Positions 23,962-32,889 are shown, counted from the first letter of the stretch. The stretch: DNA of 64,000 bases from Thermoplasmata archaeon (GCA_020348445.1 CP070751.1:3206621-3270620), one strand, 5' to 3'. The notes: generated by a model from the letters alone, not told the origin. Translations and numbers: made by a program.

Positions 23962-25773
23962 TTATAAACTCGCGGTAGAAACATAAATCCATACAAGATA
24001 TATTCCAACTACGATCAAAACAGCCCCACTTATTTTCTTAATGACTTCTGTGTACTGGGATAATTTCTGGGCTGCACCGGCTCCGAAATGGGCTATGGCA
24101 ATGGTAATACTTATCATTAATACGGCTGCCACTAGATTATAGAGAATTAGAACAGACAATCCAAATATTAATCCAGCATTCAATGCAGCCACTAAAACTG
24201 CAATAAAAATGGGAGCAGTGCACCCCGCAGCAGCGGCCCCATATCCTAAACCGTATAAGAACAATCCTCCATAGAATCCCGATTCTCCTCCAGTGGTAGT
24301 GGGATCGCTAGATTCACTGACCTCTCCATCCTTGGATTTTTTCTGAAACTTGCTTCGCAGCTTTGCCCAAAAGGCCTGAATCGGTCGTATGATCTTCCAG
24401 TATTGAAAGGGTGTGAGTAGAAGTCCTCCCAGTACTATCAGGATGATTCCCACAATAAGTCCAAAAACAGCCACTCCCTCCAGTATGGAAGTTCCAGCAA
24501 GGATAACTACTATGCCTAAAAGTAAACTCACGATTATTATACCAGCAGCCGAGATGGTCCCAGCCATTGCAGCTCTTCGCAGTGGTATCTTTCCCCCTTC
24601 CTCGGCTCCTTTTTTGAGATAGTATGCTAGATATCCCGGAAGCATGGGAAATGCACAGGGAGAGAAGAAGAATGCAAATCCAGCTAAAATTGCCAGGGAA
24701 ACATAACTTGCCTCCTGAATGGCAATTGCCTCAGCTTCACCTGATATTGCATCATCAAGTTCTTTTTTCAGGGTGCTTACATCTTCGACTTCGCCTTCGA
24801 ATGTGGCATAACCATCACCATTGATGATTATGATCTTTGGAATGAGTTCAGCACGGTATTTGAGAATCAGATCATCAGTATCCCGTGCAATGGCCCAATC
24901 GATATTGTGGGAATCCCTGTAATCCTGGAGCATCCCGTCTGTATCATCCACCAAGATATCCACACTTATAAAAACAACTTCATCTTTATAATCCGGATAT
25001 ATCTCCTTAAGGTTCTTCTCAACGATTTTACATCCTTTGCAGGGAATGGACATCATGTCCAATATAACGACCTTTCCCCTAAAATCCGTGAGATTGAAAG
25101 TGTTGCCGTCTATGTCAGTCAATGTGAATCCAGGTGCCTCAGTAACCTCACTCGGGCTGAGGAAAAGTACACCCATTACAATAAAAATCAAGATAAAGAT
25201 AACTAAAATTATAGCTTGCATCTTCTTATTCATTGGTATAGTTTTATCCTTCCTCTTGACGTGTTTTACAACCAAGAACACAAGGATAACTACAAGAATG
25301 ACTATAAGAACCTGCATGGCCAAATTACTTTCAGTTGGACAGGGTGGAGCTTCACCGCCCTCAAGGCTCGTGTTTATATCTATGTAATGATAATCTTCCC
25401 CTCCTAAAGGTGAATATTCTTTACTGCCATCATCATATGTTACTGTGATGTTTATGCCAAGTAATGTTACCCCTTCAAGATCCCTTGTTATAATAGTAGA
25501 ATAAGTGTTGTTCTCCCCCAGGGTTAAATTGTGTAAATCAGGATAACATCCCTCTTCGGGTTCGATTTGACAGTACAGCATATTGACCTTTGTAATATTT
25601 GATGTGTCATTTACCTGTACATACACGGTAATCTCATCATATGAAAATGGTTTTTCTGGATAATAGGTAACGCTCCTAATATTTGATTCGGCACTCACAG
25701 ATGGAAGGAATGACAGGGAAATCATTAAAATTATGAAGACCCAAAACGGCACTAACTTTTTTACACAACTCAC
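23962..25773 (-). CDS. Secreted-thioredoxin/CcdA (DsbD-like) fusion protein
   Basis: A 603-residue membrane protein for moving reducing power across the membrane. In order: signal peptide (about 1-28), an extracellular beta domain (about 30-135), two membrane segments (about 150-210), a TlpA-like thioredoxin domain with IPCKGC (about 240-250) and cis-Pro (LIPKII), then six segments of the CcdA/DsbD transmembrane domain. The latter holds the two conserved Cys in FFSPCAFP and AAGCTAP. GTG start behind GAGGTG. It follows the TlpA-like gene by 9 bases. In DsbD-type systems the membrane domain passes electrons to outside thioredoxins, which is the inferred job here. Confidence 0.85.
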   Translation of the reverse strand: MSCVKKLVPFWVFIILMISLSFLPSVSAESNIRSVTYYPEKPFSYDEITVYVQVNDTSNITKVNMLYCQIEPEEGCYPDLHNLTLGENNTYSTIITRDLEGVTLLGINITVTYDDGSKEYSPLGGEDYHYIDINTSLEGGEAPPCPTESNLAMQVLIVILVVILVFLVVKHVKRKDKTIPMNKKMQAIILVIFILIFIVMGVLFLSPSEVTEAPGFTLTDIDGNTFNLTDFRGKVVILDMMSIPCKGCKIVEKNLKEIYPDYKDEVVFISVDILVDDTDGMLQDYRDSHNIDWAIARDTDDLILKYRAELIPKIIIINGDGYATFEGEVEDVSTLKKELDDAISGEAEAIAIQEASYVSLAILAGFAFFFSPCAFPMLPGYLAYYLKKGAEEGGKIPLRRAAMAGTISAAGIIIVSLLLGIVVILAGTSILEGVAVFGLIVGIILIVLGGLLLTPFQYWKIIRPIQAFWAKLRSKFQKKSKDGEVSESSDPTTTGGESGFYGGLFLYGLGYGAAAAGCTAPIFIAVLVAALNAGLIFGLSVLILYNLVAAVLMISITIAIAHFGAGAAQKLSQYTEVIKKISGAVLIVVGIYLVWIYVSTASL

Positions 25774-25782
25774 TTTCGCACC

Positions 25783-26340
25783 TCAAATAAGTCTCTCTAC
25801 CTCTTTCGATAGGGTCTGGAAAGACGTTTCGCCCTCATGATAATGCCTGATTATACCCTCTCTATCTATGATTACTATGGTTGGAGTATATCTTACGTTG
25901 TATTTATTTTCTACATCGTCCGTGTCTCTTGCAAAAGTCCAATTATCACCGTATTTTTCGCGAAAAGTGCTCAAATCTTCGTTTGAATCGCTGTTATCAA
26001 TGGATATTGTCATAATAACCAATTCTTCAGAAGGGTATCTGTTATATACACCTTTTAGATGCTCCATTTCGCTGATACAGGGAGGACATGTGGTGGTCAT
26101 GATATCCAATATTATGACCTTACCGAAATTGTCTGAAAGTTTAATCTCTTCTCCATCAATACTCTTCAGATTGAAATTAGGAGCTTTTTCTCCCACAAGA
26201 TCTATAAAAAAAGGGCGTATCAATATATAAGCCAAAACGATGATTAGAATGATCACGACTATTATTATGATATTCCCTTTTAAAAACTGCTTTACCTTGT
26301 TGGCTTTTAAATTCTCTTTATCAGGCTCCTTTTCATCCAA
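25783..26340 (-). CDS. Membrane-anchored TlpA-like thioredoxin
   Basis: A 185-residue protein with a cytosolic Lys/Glu N-terminus, one membrane anchor (about 25-47) and an outside thioredoxin domain with APNFNLKSIDG, active site CPPC (in TTTCPPCISEM, about 92-95) and cis-Pro in RYTPTIV. It is the likely electron acceptor of the CcdA-type fusion encoded 9 bases downstream. No ATG is available; the frame opens with TTG behind AGGTG, and a CTTATATCC TATA-like box sits about 38 bases upstream. Confidence 0.85.
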   Translation of the reverse strand: MDEKEPDKENLKANKVKQFLKGNIIIIVVIILIIVLAYILIRPFFIDLVGEKAPNFNLKSIDGEEIKLSDNFGKVIILDIMTTTCPPCISEMEHLKGVYNRYPSEELVIMTISIDNSDSNEDLSTFREKYGDNWTFARDTDDVENKYNVRYTPTIVIIDREGIIRHYHEGETSFQTLSKEVERLI

Positions 26341-26384
26341 GAATGAGCACCTAAGGGATAAAAACGCTGTTTATTGGATATAAG

Positions 26385-26400
26385 TTTTACCTAGGTAAAA
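26385..26400. promoter_or_regulatory. 16-bp perfect palindrome in thiol-redox operon promoter
   Basis: TTTTACCTAGGTAAAA is perfectly self-complementary. It lies just upstream of the leftward TATA-like box (about 26375-26381), overlapping the BRE position, so a bound dimeric regulator would block or recruit transcription factor B. The regulator is unknown. Confidence 0.5.
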
Positions 26401-26529
26401 AAATCCCAAATGATTATCAGCCTAGATAACAACAAGGTATAATTTATCTACTCAGAGTTATATAGGAAAAACATTATAGCCAATGCTCTCAGGGATTTGG
26501 GGCCCAAGAGCGTAAAAGAAGATGAGGAC

Positions 26530-26685
26530 ATGACTTCACTAATACCTCATGGAAAGGAAGTTTCTGTGGTGCACCTCAATTCAGACTGGGGTTACTTGGC
26601 TTATATTGAGAAATGTTTAGATAAACACGGAGAGACTACCTACAAGGTTGTTAGAGTACCCTTGGAAGATGGATTTAAAAAATAA
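26530..26685 (+). CDS. Small hypothetical protein (51 residues)
   Basis: A short, well-formed frame starting MTSLIPHGKEVSVVH and ending PLEDGFKK. It alternates strands and one helix (YLAYIEKCLDKHG) with a single Cys. Start ATG is preceded by GAAGATGAGG. A TTG 11 codons earlier is possible. It is divergent from the TlpA-like gene and shares its promoter region. Family not recognised. Confidence 0.45.
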   Translation: MTSLIPHGKEVSVVHLNSDWGYLAYIEKCLDKHGETTYKVVRVPLEDGFKK

Positions 26686-26865
26686 CAGAATGTGAATCCA
26701 TAATAATAACCGTTTTTACGATTTTTTCTTTTAATCTGGAGTTTAAATATCACTATCATTTCGACAGTAATGGGCAATTTGGGGCCTGATATCTTTATTA
26801 TGGGAATTTCCTGTCCTAAACAACCCGCAATCATTTTATTGTACAATTTCCTTAAACCTCAATGT

Positions 26866-26940
26866 GGCCCAGTGGGGTAGCTTGGTCGATCCTATGGCGT
26901 TCGGGACGCTGTGACTCCGATTCAAATTCGGACTGGGCCA
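26866..26940 (+). tRNA. tRNA-Pro (anticodon CGG)
   Basis: A 75-base tRNA. Acceptor GGCCCAG pairs with CTGGGCC, discriminator A at 26940. D arm GGGTAGC...GGTCGATCC. The anticodon loop is TTCGGGA (anticodon CGG) on a stem with two G-U-type pairs. T arm TCCGA/TCGGA around TTCAAAT. CCA follows directly (26941-26943), so the 3' end may be genome-encoded. A sequence repeating its first seven and last twelve bases lies 32 bases downstream (see hairpin copy E). Confidence 0.92.
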
Positions 26941-26972
26941 CCATTCTAATTTTTATACAATTATATTCATGG

Positions 26973-27039
26973 TGGCCCATTCGTGTTTTGGCTTAAGACC
27001 CAAGCAAATGATAGTATAACCAAAACACGGACTGGGCCA
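26973..27039 (+). repeat. TTAAGA-loop hairpin, copy E, with tRNA-Pro-like outer stem
   Basis: Outer stem TGGCCCA (26973-26979) with TGGGCCA (27033-27039); internal loop TTC/GGAC; inner stem GTGTTTTGG (26983-26991) with CCAAAACAC (27020-27028); 28-base loop begins CTTAAGAC and ends TATAA. The last 12 bases, CGGACTGGGCCA, are identical to the tRNA-Pro 3' end. It starts 32 bases after the tRNA on the same strand. Confidence 0.75.
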
Positions 27040-27148
27040 ACATATCATAATTTGCAGATTTAAATATGTAACCTATAACATCTCGGGCGTTTTAAAGAAA
27101 CAATAAAATATGACGAAGTGGTTAACCAATTGTTAGGGGGGATACAAC

Positions 27149-28375
27149 ATCAAGCTGACTGTCAACGAACGAATACTTCTACATCTTAGAAGGTACTACT
27201 CCGCTAAAAAGGATGTGGAGGCACCCCAGGCCGTAACCCAAAAGGGAATAGCAGACGCCATTGACATCAGGGTAACGCATGTCCCAAGATCTGTTAAGAA
27301 GCTGGATGAGGAAGGTATGATATATGAAAGTGTGATGCACATAGAGGGTATGGACAAAAGAAGGAAGGCCTATTTTCTCACAGACAAGGGCATGTATCAC
27401 GCAAAAGAAATCAAGAGAAACCTCGAGGAAAGGAGGATACCACTGAGAGATTCTAAAGGCAAGATCAAAGATGTGAAAATCAATGAACTAGAGGAAATCA
27501 CAGGTGTGAAAATCGATATTTTGGATTTGCTGAGACTTATCGATAAGGGGGGAATATTAAATCAAAAATCCATGGAACTGTTTGCAAAAAGCGAAAAAAA
27601 AGTGGCTCCTGAGAAGAAGACAGGACTCTTTGACTTTCCGCACAGGATTACTCAACCAAAGAAGTTTGTGGACAGAAAAAAGGAGATAGATACATTACTG
27701 AAATGGATAAAAAACAAAGATGTGGTTCTCATCTCAGTCAATGGAAATACAGGTATTGGTAAGACCTCTCTTGTTGGGAAGGTGTTATCAAAACTTGAAA
27801 AAGACGTCAATGTATTTAATTACGATTTTAAAAAAGGGGAGGATTTCGATGATTTAACTGAATATCTCTCCGAGTTTTTGGCTAGGTTGAACCGAACAGA
27901 GCTAAAATCCATCTTGAAATCAAAGAGAAGAGGACAAAGAGACGTTTTAAAGGGAACAATTAATTCCATTACCGATACAAATGCGATTTTGGTTTTAGAT
28001 ACCTTGGATCAAGCCGATAAAACATCGAGAAAATTTATATCCACCTTATCCCAAGAGTTGAATGGGCTCACCAATGTAAAGATAGTTACAATACATGATG
28101 GCAAAAAAGCGCTCTTCATCGAAGAGGTGCTGGATTCTGCGCAATTCCGTACCTTGGAATTAAAAGGGTTGGATAGAAAAAGTGCAAAGTCTCTTTTGGG
28201 GATAAAAAAACTTGATTTGGAGGATTTCGAAAGAATTTTCAGATTGACTGAGGGCAATCCTCTGGCATTGAAACTGATAAAATCCGAGGATGTAAGCAAT
28301 CTTAAAAAAACAGGTAGGTTCACTTCTGATGAATTGACTCTGATAAAATACCTCAAATCCCTTGAGAAGTTATAA
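27149..28375 (+). CDS. Winged-helix regulator fused to an AAA/STAND-type ATPase
   Basis: About 408 residues. The N-terminal 85 residues are a MarR-like winged helix (KGIADAIDIRVTHVPRSVKKL). The ATPase follows, with Walker A GNTGIGKTS (about 190), Walker B AILVLDTLDQAD (about 260) and a C-terminal helical part (LKGLDRKSAKSLLG). The sequence KLTVNERILLHL, normal for the very N-terminus of such archaeal proteins, lies upstream of the first usable GTG (27215) and is preceded by ATC instead of ATG with GGGGGG 7 bases earlier. Either ATC is used or a base is wrong. It senses or signals an unknown state. Confidence 0.8.
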   Translation: MKLTVNERILLHLRRYYSAKKDVEAPQAVTQKGIADAIDIRVTHVPRSVKKLDEEGMIYESVMHIEGMDKRRKAYFLTDKGMYHAKEIKRNLEERRIPLRDSKGKIKDVKINELEEITGVKIDILDLLRLIDKGGILNQKSMELFAKSEKKVAPEKKTGLFDFPHRITQPKKFVDRKKEIDTLLKWIKNKDVVLISVNGNTGIGKTSLVGKVLSKLEKDVNVFNYDFKKGEDFDDLTEYLSEFLARLNRTELKSILKSKRRGQRDVLKGTINSITDTNAILVLDTLDQADKTSRKFISTLSQELNGLTNVKIVTIHDGKKALFIEEVLDSAQFRTLELKGLDRKSAKSLLGIKKLDLEDFERIFRLTEGNPLALKLIKSEDVSNLKKTGRFTSDELTLIKYLKSLEKL

Positions 28376-28397
28376 TTTAGTTAATTTAGACCTTAAT

Positions 28398-29087
28398 TTA
28401 TATCGCCTGGCCAGCTTGGAATTCAGCGTCTTTGAATTCTAGCGTGAAGTATCCGGTATTGTGATTCACGCCCCTCATTTTTACACATCTAATACGACGG
28501 GAAACATCCACTTCATTGACTCTTTCCATGGTCAAGAGAATGATGCCGTCAGCCAAGAACTCCTCTGGATATACCATGGTGGGATCAGGGGATATCTCAG
28601 CTATGATGAATGTGGTAACTTTCAAGTCTCTCAACCACTCAAAGAAATAGAATAGGTAGGCTCGTTCGTCCTCAATCTTCGATATCATTTCCACTACAGG
28701 CAATGAATCTATGACAAGCATATCGAAATTCAGGCTATCTTTCAGGTAAATAAGGTGTTTTTTCAGAACATCGAGCCATGGCCGCTCTTTTGTCATGTCC
28801 ACCTCTTTTCGTATCTTCGCCATATCGAGAATCGTTAGTTTGAGATCCTCGATATCGTGCTGCCCCAAACTTTCGATCTGAAACAGTAGGTTTTCCCTGC
28901 TCTGCTCCAATGAAACATAAATGCCCACAGAACCTTCATGTTTGATATTATTGTACAGAATGTTGTATGCCACAGATGATTTCATTGTGCCTGGTGTCCC
29001 TGATACGAGAATCAAATGGCCCTCTGGAATCCCTCCACCCAATTCCTCATCAAAACCCCTGATATAAGTCTTGTATTTACGCACCAT
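28398..29087 (-). CDS. KaiC/RadA-like RecA-fold ATPase
   Basis: A protein of about 229 residues of the archaeal KaiC-like (RAD55-type) ATPases. YIRGFDEELGGGIPEGHL leads into Walker A SGTPGTMKSS; Walker B is MLVIDSLPVV. Only one RecA domain is present. These proteins often act in signalling or as partners of gas-vesicle, motility or repair systems; the role here is open. The start ATG at 29087 has GGTGGAT in front and a TTATATAATTTG box about 35 bases upstream. An ATG four codons earlier is an alternative. It converges on the winged-helix ATPase (22 bases). Confidence 0.85.
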   Translation of the reverse strand: MVRKYKTYIRGFDEELGGGIPEGHLILVSGTPGTMKSSVAYNILYNNIKHEGSVGIYVSLEQSRENLLFQIESLGQHDIEDLKLTILDMAKIRKEVDMTKERPWLDVLKKHLIYLKDSLNFDMLVIDSLPVVEMISKIEDERAYLFYFFEWLRDLKVTTFIIAEISPDPTMVYPEEFLADGIILLTMERVNEVDVSRRIRCVKMRGVNHNTGYFTLEFKDAEFQAGQAI

Positions 29088-29302
29088 GAAATCCACCATT
29101 ACTTTAAGAGATGTCAAATTATATAATTTTTTGTAGGAAATAAGAGCATAATCATAGATTGTCAAGGTTTTTAAAAGAAATATGCTCCATTTATTGATAC
29201 TTTACTGCCATCTGTACCCCTCCCTATTTTCATAAGAACCGTTACTTGAATTATAATACAATCAAAATAGATTAACTCTGACATATGTAATTGGTAACAG
29301 AC

Positions 29303-29343
29303 CTGATAACAATCACTGCTAATTCATATTACACTGATAACAA
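29303..29343. promoter_or_regulatory. Direct repeats upstream of nrdJ
   Basis: CTGATAACAA occurs at 29303-29312 and again at 29334-29343, 31 bases apart (about three helical turns), 110-150 bases before nrdJ. Such phased repeats could bind a regulator. I see no cobalamin riboswitch. The rest of the 29088-29452 intergenic stretch holds only A/T-rich promoter-like sequence. Confidence 0.35.
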
Positions 29344-29452
29344 ATCGTGTACAAAAAGGCTTTTAAAGGCAATAAATTATTCCCCTCATACCTCAGTGTT
29401 TTGCTTTCTGTTTGAAATACTGGGTGCACAATCTCGCTAGAAGGGATGCTCA

Positions 29453-31780
29453 ATGGAAACCTTAAATATAGAGATTAGCAATGGTACTCTCGGTATGAAG
29501 GAAGGACAAGATAGAAGTTCAAAGAAAAAATCCAAATCAAAAAGATTACCACTTACAGAAAATGCCATCAAGGTATTGGAAAGAAGATACCTAAAAAAAG
29601 ACGAGAGCGGTAAACCAATAGAGAAACCTGAGGATATGTTCCACAGGGTTTCTGAGAATATCGCCCAAGCTGATGCCACTTATGATGAGAAAGCCGATGT
29701 CAAATTCGTGGAATCAGAATTCTATGATATAATGAGCAAACTGGAATTTCTTCCTAACTCCCCAACACTCTTTAATGCAGGAAGGGAGCTTCAGGAGCTG
29801 TCTGCATGTTTTGTTTTACCTATTGAGGACTCCATGGACAGCATATTCGAGGCAATAAAGAGCACTGCACTGATACACAAAAGCGGGGGAGGAACTGGCT
29901 TCTCTTTCTCCAGGATCAGACCTAAAAACGATGTGGTCAAATCTACAAAAGGCGTTTCCTCAGGACCGATTTCATTTATGACGGTCTTTGATGCCGCAAC
30001 AGAGACTATAAAGCAGGGAGGCACAAGACGTGGTGCGAACATGGCAATCTTGCGGGTGGACCATCCTGATATCATGGAGTTCATAACCTGCAAGGAGGAT
30101 AATGACAAACTCAACAATTTCAATATATCTGTTGGAATGACAGAGGAGTTCATGAAGGCTGTTGCAGATAATAGGGATTACGACCTGGTAAATCCCCGCA
30201 CCAAAAAGGTGGTAGAAAGCCTAAATGCCAAGAAAGTCTTTGATAAGATCGCTGAGATGGCATGGAAAAACGGGGAACCTGGCATCGTATTTTTGGACAG
30301 GTTGAACAGGGATAATCCAACCCCAAAATTAGGTGAGATAGAAAGCACGAATCCATGCGGGGAGCAGCCTCTTTTACCCTACGAATCCTGCAATCTAGGT
30401 TCAATTAACCTATCGAAGATGGTGACCGATAAAGAGATAGACTGGAAGAAACTGGAAATTACTGTGAAATGCGCCGTGCACTTTCTTGATAATGTGATAA
30501 CAATGAACCACTTTCCCCTGGATAAAATAAAGGAGATGACAGAGGCCAATAGGAAGATAGGTTTAGGATTAATGGGATTTGCTGACACGCTCATAATGTT
30601 GGATATACCATATAATTCAAACGAGGCCATTGACCTGGCCGAGAAGTTGATGTCATTTATCAGTAAGAAGGCCAAGGAAATGTCGGCAGAACTGGCAGTG
30701 CAGAGAGGCCCATTTCCCAACTTCGAAGAGAGCATATACAATGTTAATGGGCAACCCAAATTAAGAAACGCCACCACCACCACCATCGCACCTACAGGAA
30801 GCATAGGCATAATCGCGGGCTGTTCCAGCGGAATAGAACCGCTGTTTGCAATCTCCTACATCAGGGCTAACGTGCTTAATGATGAGGAACTCATTGAGGT
30901 CAATCCATTGTTCGAGAAGATAGCAAAAGAAAGAGGTTTTTACTCAAAAGAGTTAATGGCCAAGATAGCGAAAAAAGGCTCTGTCCAAGGAATGGATGAG
31001 GTTCCAGAGAATGTCCAGAAAATCTTTGTAACTGCCCTTGATATCACCCCAAAGTGGCATATCAGGATGCAAGCAGCATTTCAAAAGTACGTTGATAATG
31101 CAGTTTCGAAGACCGTTAACTTTCCCAACAGCGCCACGACCCGCGACATCAAGAAGGTCTATCAACTGGCGTACGAACTTGGCTGCAAGGGTGTGACAGT
31201 CTACAGGGACGGAAGCAGAGAAAAGCAGGTATTGAACATAGGATCAGTTAAGGGAAAGCCGCAGACTGTAATCAAACCCAGACCAAGACCCATGATGATG
31301 CAGGGCACGACGATGCGAATCGATACCGGTTGTGGGAAACTGTATGTGACCATAAACGAGGACGAGCAAGGTTTATTTGAGGTGTTTGCCCAGATGGGTA
31401 AGTCAGGCGGCTGTGCTATGTCCCAATCCGAAGCAGTGGCCAGACTTATATCCCTGGCTTTAAGAGCGGGTGTGGATAAAGATGCAATTCTCAAACAGCT
31501 AAGAGGTATAAGATGTCCAGCACCCCTCTTATCAAAAGGAGGCGTGGTGCTCTCCTGTCCAGACGCCATGTCCAAGGCCATCGAAAGGCACATTAAAAAG
31601 AAAAGGGATATTGGTGAGGAAGACATTATAGAGCAGGCCACAACATTGGACAACTTCGTTGAGCACAAGGAAGGAAGCAACGTGGTTGGAGTATGTCCCG
31701 ACTGCGGAGGACCTCTGATATTTGAAGAAGGATGTTCAAAGTGTTTAAATAGGAGCTGCGGTTATACCAAGTGCGGATAA
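29453..31780 (+). CDS. nrdJ: Adenosylcobalamin-dependent (class II) ribonucleotide reductase
   Basis: Reduces ribonucleotides to deoxyribonucleotides using a B12-generated radical. The 775-residue chain has the N-terminal domain (LTENAIKVLERRYLKKD), the substrate loop GGGTGFSFSRIRP, the active-site region NPCGEQPLLPYESCNLGS (catalytic Cys and Glu), TTTIAPTGSIG, and a C-terminal module with CGKLYVTINED and a final CPDCG ... CSKCLNRSCGYTKCG zinc or electron-shuttle tail. No R2 gene is needed for class II. With thyA also in the window, deoxynucleotide supply is well covered. The start ATG has only a weak ribosome binding site. Confidence 0.95.
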   Translation: METLNIEISNGTLGMKEGQDRSSKKKSKSKRLPLTENAIKVLERRYLKKDESGKPIEKPEDMFHRVSENIAQADATYDEKADVKFVESEFYDIMSKLEFLPNSPTLFNAGRELQELSACFVLPIEDSMDSIFEAIKSTALIHKSGGGTGFSFSRIRPKNDVVKSTKGVSSGPISFMTVFDAATETIKQGGTRRGANMAILRVDHPDIMEFITCKEDNDKLNNFNISVGMTEEFMKAVADNRDYDLVNPRTKKVVESLNAKKVFDKIAEMAWKNGEPGIVFLDRLNRDNPTPKLGEIESTNPCGEQPLLPYESCNLGSINLSKMVTDKEIDWKKLEITVKCAVHFLDNVITMNHFPLDKIKEMTEANRKIGLGLMGFADTLIMLDIPYNSNEAIDLAEKLMSFISKKAKEMSAELAVQRGPFPNFEESIYNVNGQPKLRNATTTTIAPTGSIGIIAGCSSGIEPLFAISYIRANVLNDEELIEVNPLFEKIAKERGFYSKELMAKIAKKGSVQGMDEVPENVQKIFVTALDITPKWHIRMQAAFQKYVDNAVSKTVNFPNSATTRDIKKVYQLAYELGCKGVTVYRDGSREKQVLNIGSVKGKPQTVIKPRPRPMMMQGTTMRIDTGCGKLYVTINEDEQGLFEVFAQMGKSGGCAMSQSEAVARLISLALRAGVDKDAILKQLRGIRCPAPLLSKGGVVLSCPDAMSKAIERHIKKKRDIGEEDIIEQATTLDNFVEHKEGSNVVGVCPDCGGPLIFEEGCSKCLNRSCGYTKCG

Positions 31781-31857
31781 ATCAACTCGCAATAAAATTA
31801 TATCAGTCTTTACCTATACGGGGGTATAAATAACATCATAATATTCACGGTGTATTC

Positions 31858-32340
31858 ATGAAGAGAGTGGCGAAAGTCCGTTTGAGGGAGCTGAAAGGGT
31901 CTGGGTATACCTGTCCTGTTTGCAAAGAGGGGGAGCTCATCGAGATCAAAAGCGAAAAGAACTTTGGCAACATCAATATAAAGTTCAAAACCCAAGATAA
32001 GATAGGTTTTGAGTTTTCCTGCGATATCAAGAACAACTATTTCTTTTTATGCAAAAACGAAAGATGTAGGGCCAGGTTTGAGAGAACCTCCTGGCGGAAA
32101 GGAGAGAAGAAGGTGGGACCTCCGTGCCCCACCGGCAAATGTGAAGGCTCATTGAACACATATAAGAACGTTCCCGTTGCAAAGGTACATCCCAAAAAGG
32201 ATGCTGATAAGGTTGTCCTGATAGTTGGTAAAAACGAGCCTCTATACTTTAAGATAATTTCAGGTCAACTTTCATACGATGAAGCTGGAATTTGCACAAA
32301 ATGCCACGTTGTCGGGCCAAAGGAGATAGATTTAAGGTGA
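31858..32340 (+). CDS. Multi-zinc-ribbon protein, paralog 3
   Basis: A 160-residue member of the family also seen at 11065 and 11583. It has CPVCKEG, a single Cys pair CKNERC, CPTGKC, then TYKNVPVAKV, and the closing block QLSYDEAGICTKCHVVGPKE. It is about 30 residues longer than the first two copies, with an added middle segment. A GTATAAATAAC box about 29 bases before ATG implies a leaderless mRNA. It is followed 6 bases later by paralog 4. The link to nrdJ upstream is only proximity. Confidence 0.7.
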   Translation: MKRVAKVRLRELKGSGYTCPVCKEGELIEIKSEKNFGNINIKFKTQDKIGFEFSCDIKNNYFFLCKNERCRARFERTSWRKGEKKVGPPCPTGKCEGSLNTYKNVPVAKVHPKKDADKVVLIVGKNEPLYFKIISGQLSYDEAGICTKCHVVGPKEIDLR

Positions 32341-32346
32341 AATTGG

Positions 32347-32889
32347 ATGATAAAAGCAAAGAAGACACCATACACATGCCCTGTCTGCGAAAGTAAGAAG
32401 TACAAGCTGCTGGTAATTATGGGGTCAATGGACTATGGGGATGTGAAGGTGCTCTTAAATCCTGCTGAGGGATCTGAAAGAAAAGTCTGGTTGGAGTTCG
32501 ATATTAGGGAAAATAATTTTTACTACTGTGCAAACTGTAAGATGCGGTTCAGCAGAGTGGATCCCACCAAACTCCCAAAATACAAAGGAAAAAGGATTCC
32601 TGGGATATTTTCTGAATGCATACTAAAGGAATGCAGGGATAAATATGGCGGGAGGCTTGGAACATACAAAGAAGTGGTGGTGGGAGAGATCTATGTAAAG
32701 GGCGAGGATCCAAGGATCACGAGACGAAGGAAACGTATCAGGGAGCTTCTGCATAAGGCGGATTTAGAGGAGATACCAGACGCAGTTGACAATTTTTTAA
32801 AGGAATTCTCCGGCGAGTTCACACTTGATCAGGCAGGAATATGCAGCGAGTGCGGGATCGTCGTGCCAAGAGAAGTCGATTTGAAATGA
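32347..32889 (+). CDS. Multi-zinc-ribbon protein, paralog 4
   Basis: A 180-residue protein directly after paralog 3 and evidently co-transcribed (GGTGA ribosome binding site). It has CPVCES, YYCANCKM, ECILKEC, TYKEVVVGEI, and the closing block EFTLDQAGICSECGIVVPRE, matching the family. A charged helical insert (RRRKRIRELLHKADLEEIPD) distinguishes it. Function unknown. Confidence 0.7.
   Translation: MIKAKKTPYTCPVCESKKYKLLVIMGSMDYGDVKVLLNPAEGSERKVWLEFDIRENNFYYCANCKMRFSRVDPTKLPKYKGKRIPGIFSECILKECRDKYGGRLGTYKEVVVGEIYVKGEDPRITRRRKRIRELLHKADLEEIPDAVDNFLKEFSGEFTLDQAGICSECGIVVPREVDLK

Noticed and set aside
26973..27042. Archaeal H/ACA guide RNA (lower stem, internal loop, upper stem, ACA)
   Set aside because: No kink-turn or K-loop is seen, the internal loop is too small for a pseudouridylation pocket, and ACA is not shared by the other copies.
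29088..29165. N-terminal extension of the KaiC-like protein from a TTG
   Set aside because: It covers the TATA-like box and lacks a ribosome binding site; the family begins near the later ATG.
29166..29452. Cobalamin riboswitch before nrdJ
   Set aside because: No B12-box-like sequence or multi-stem core could be found by eye.
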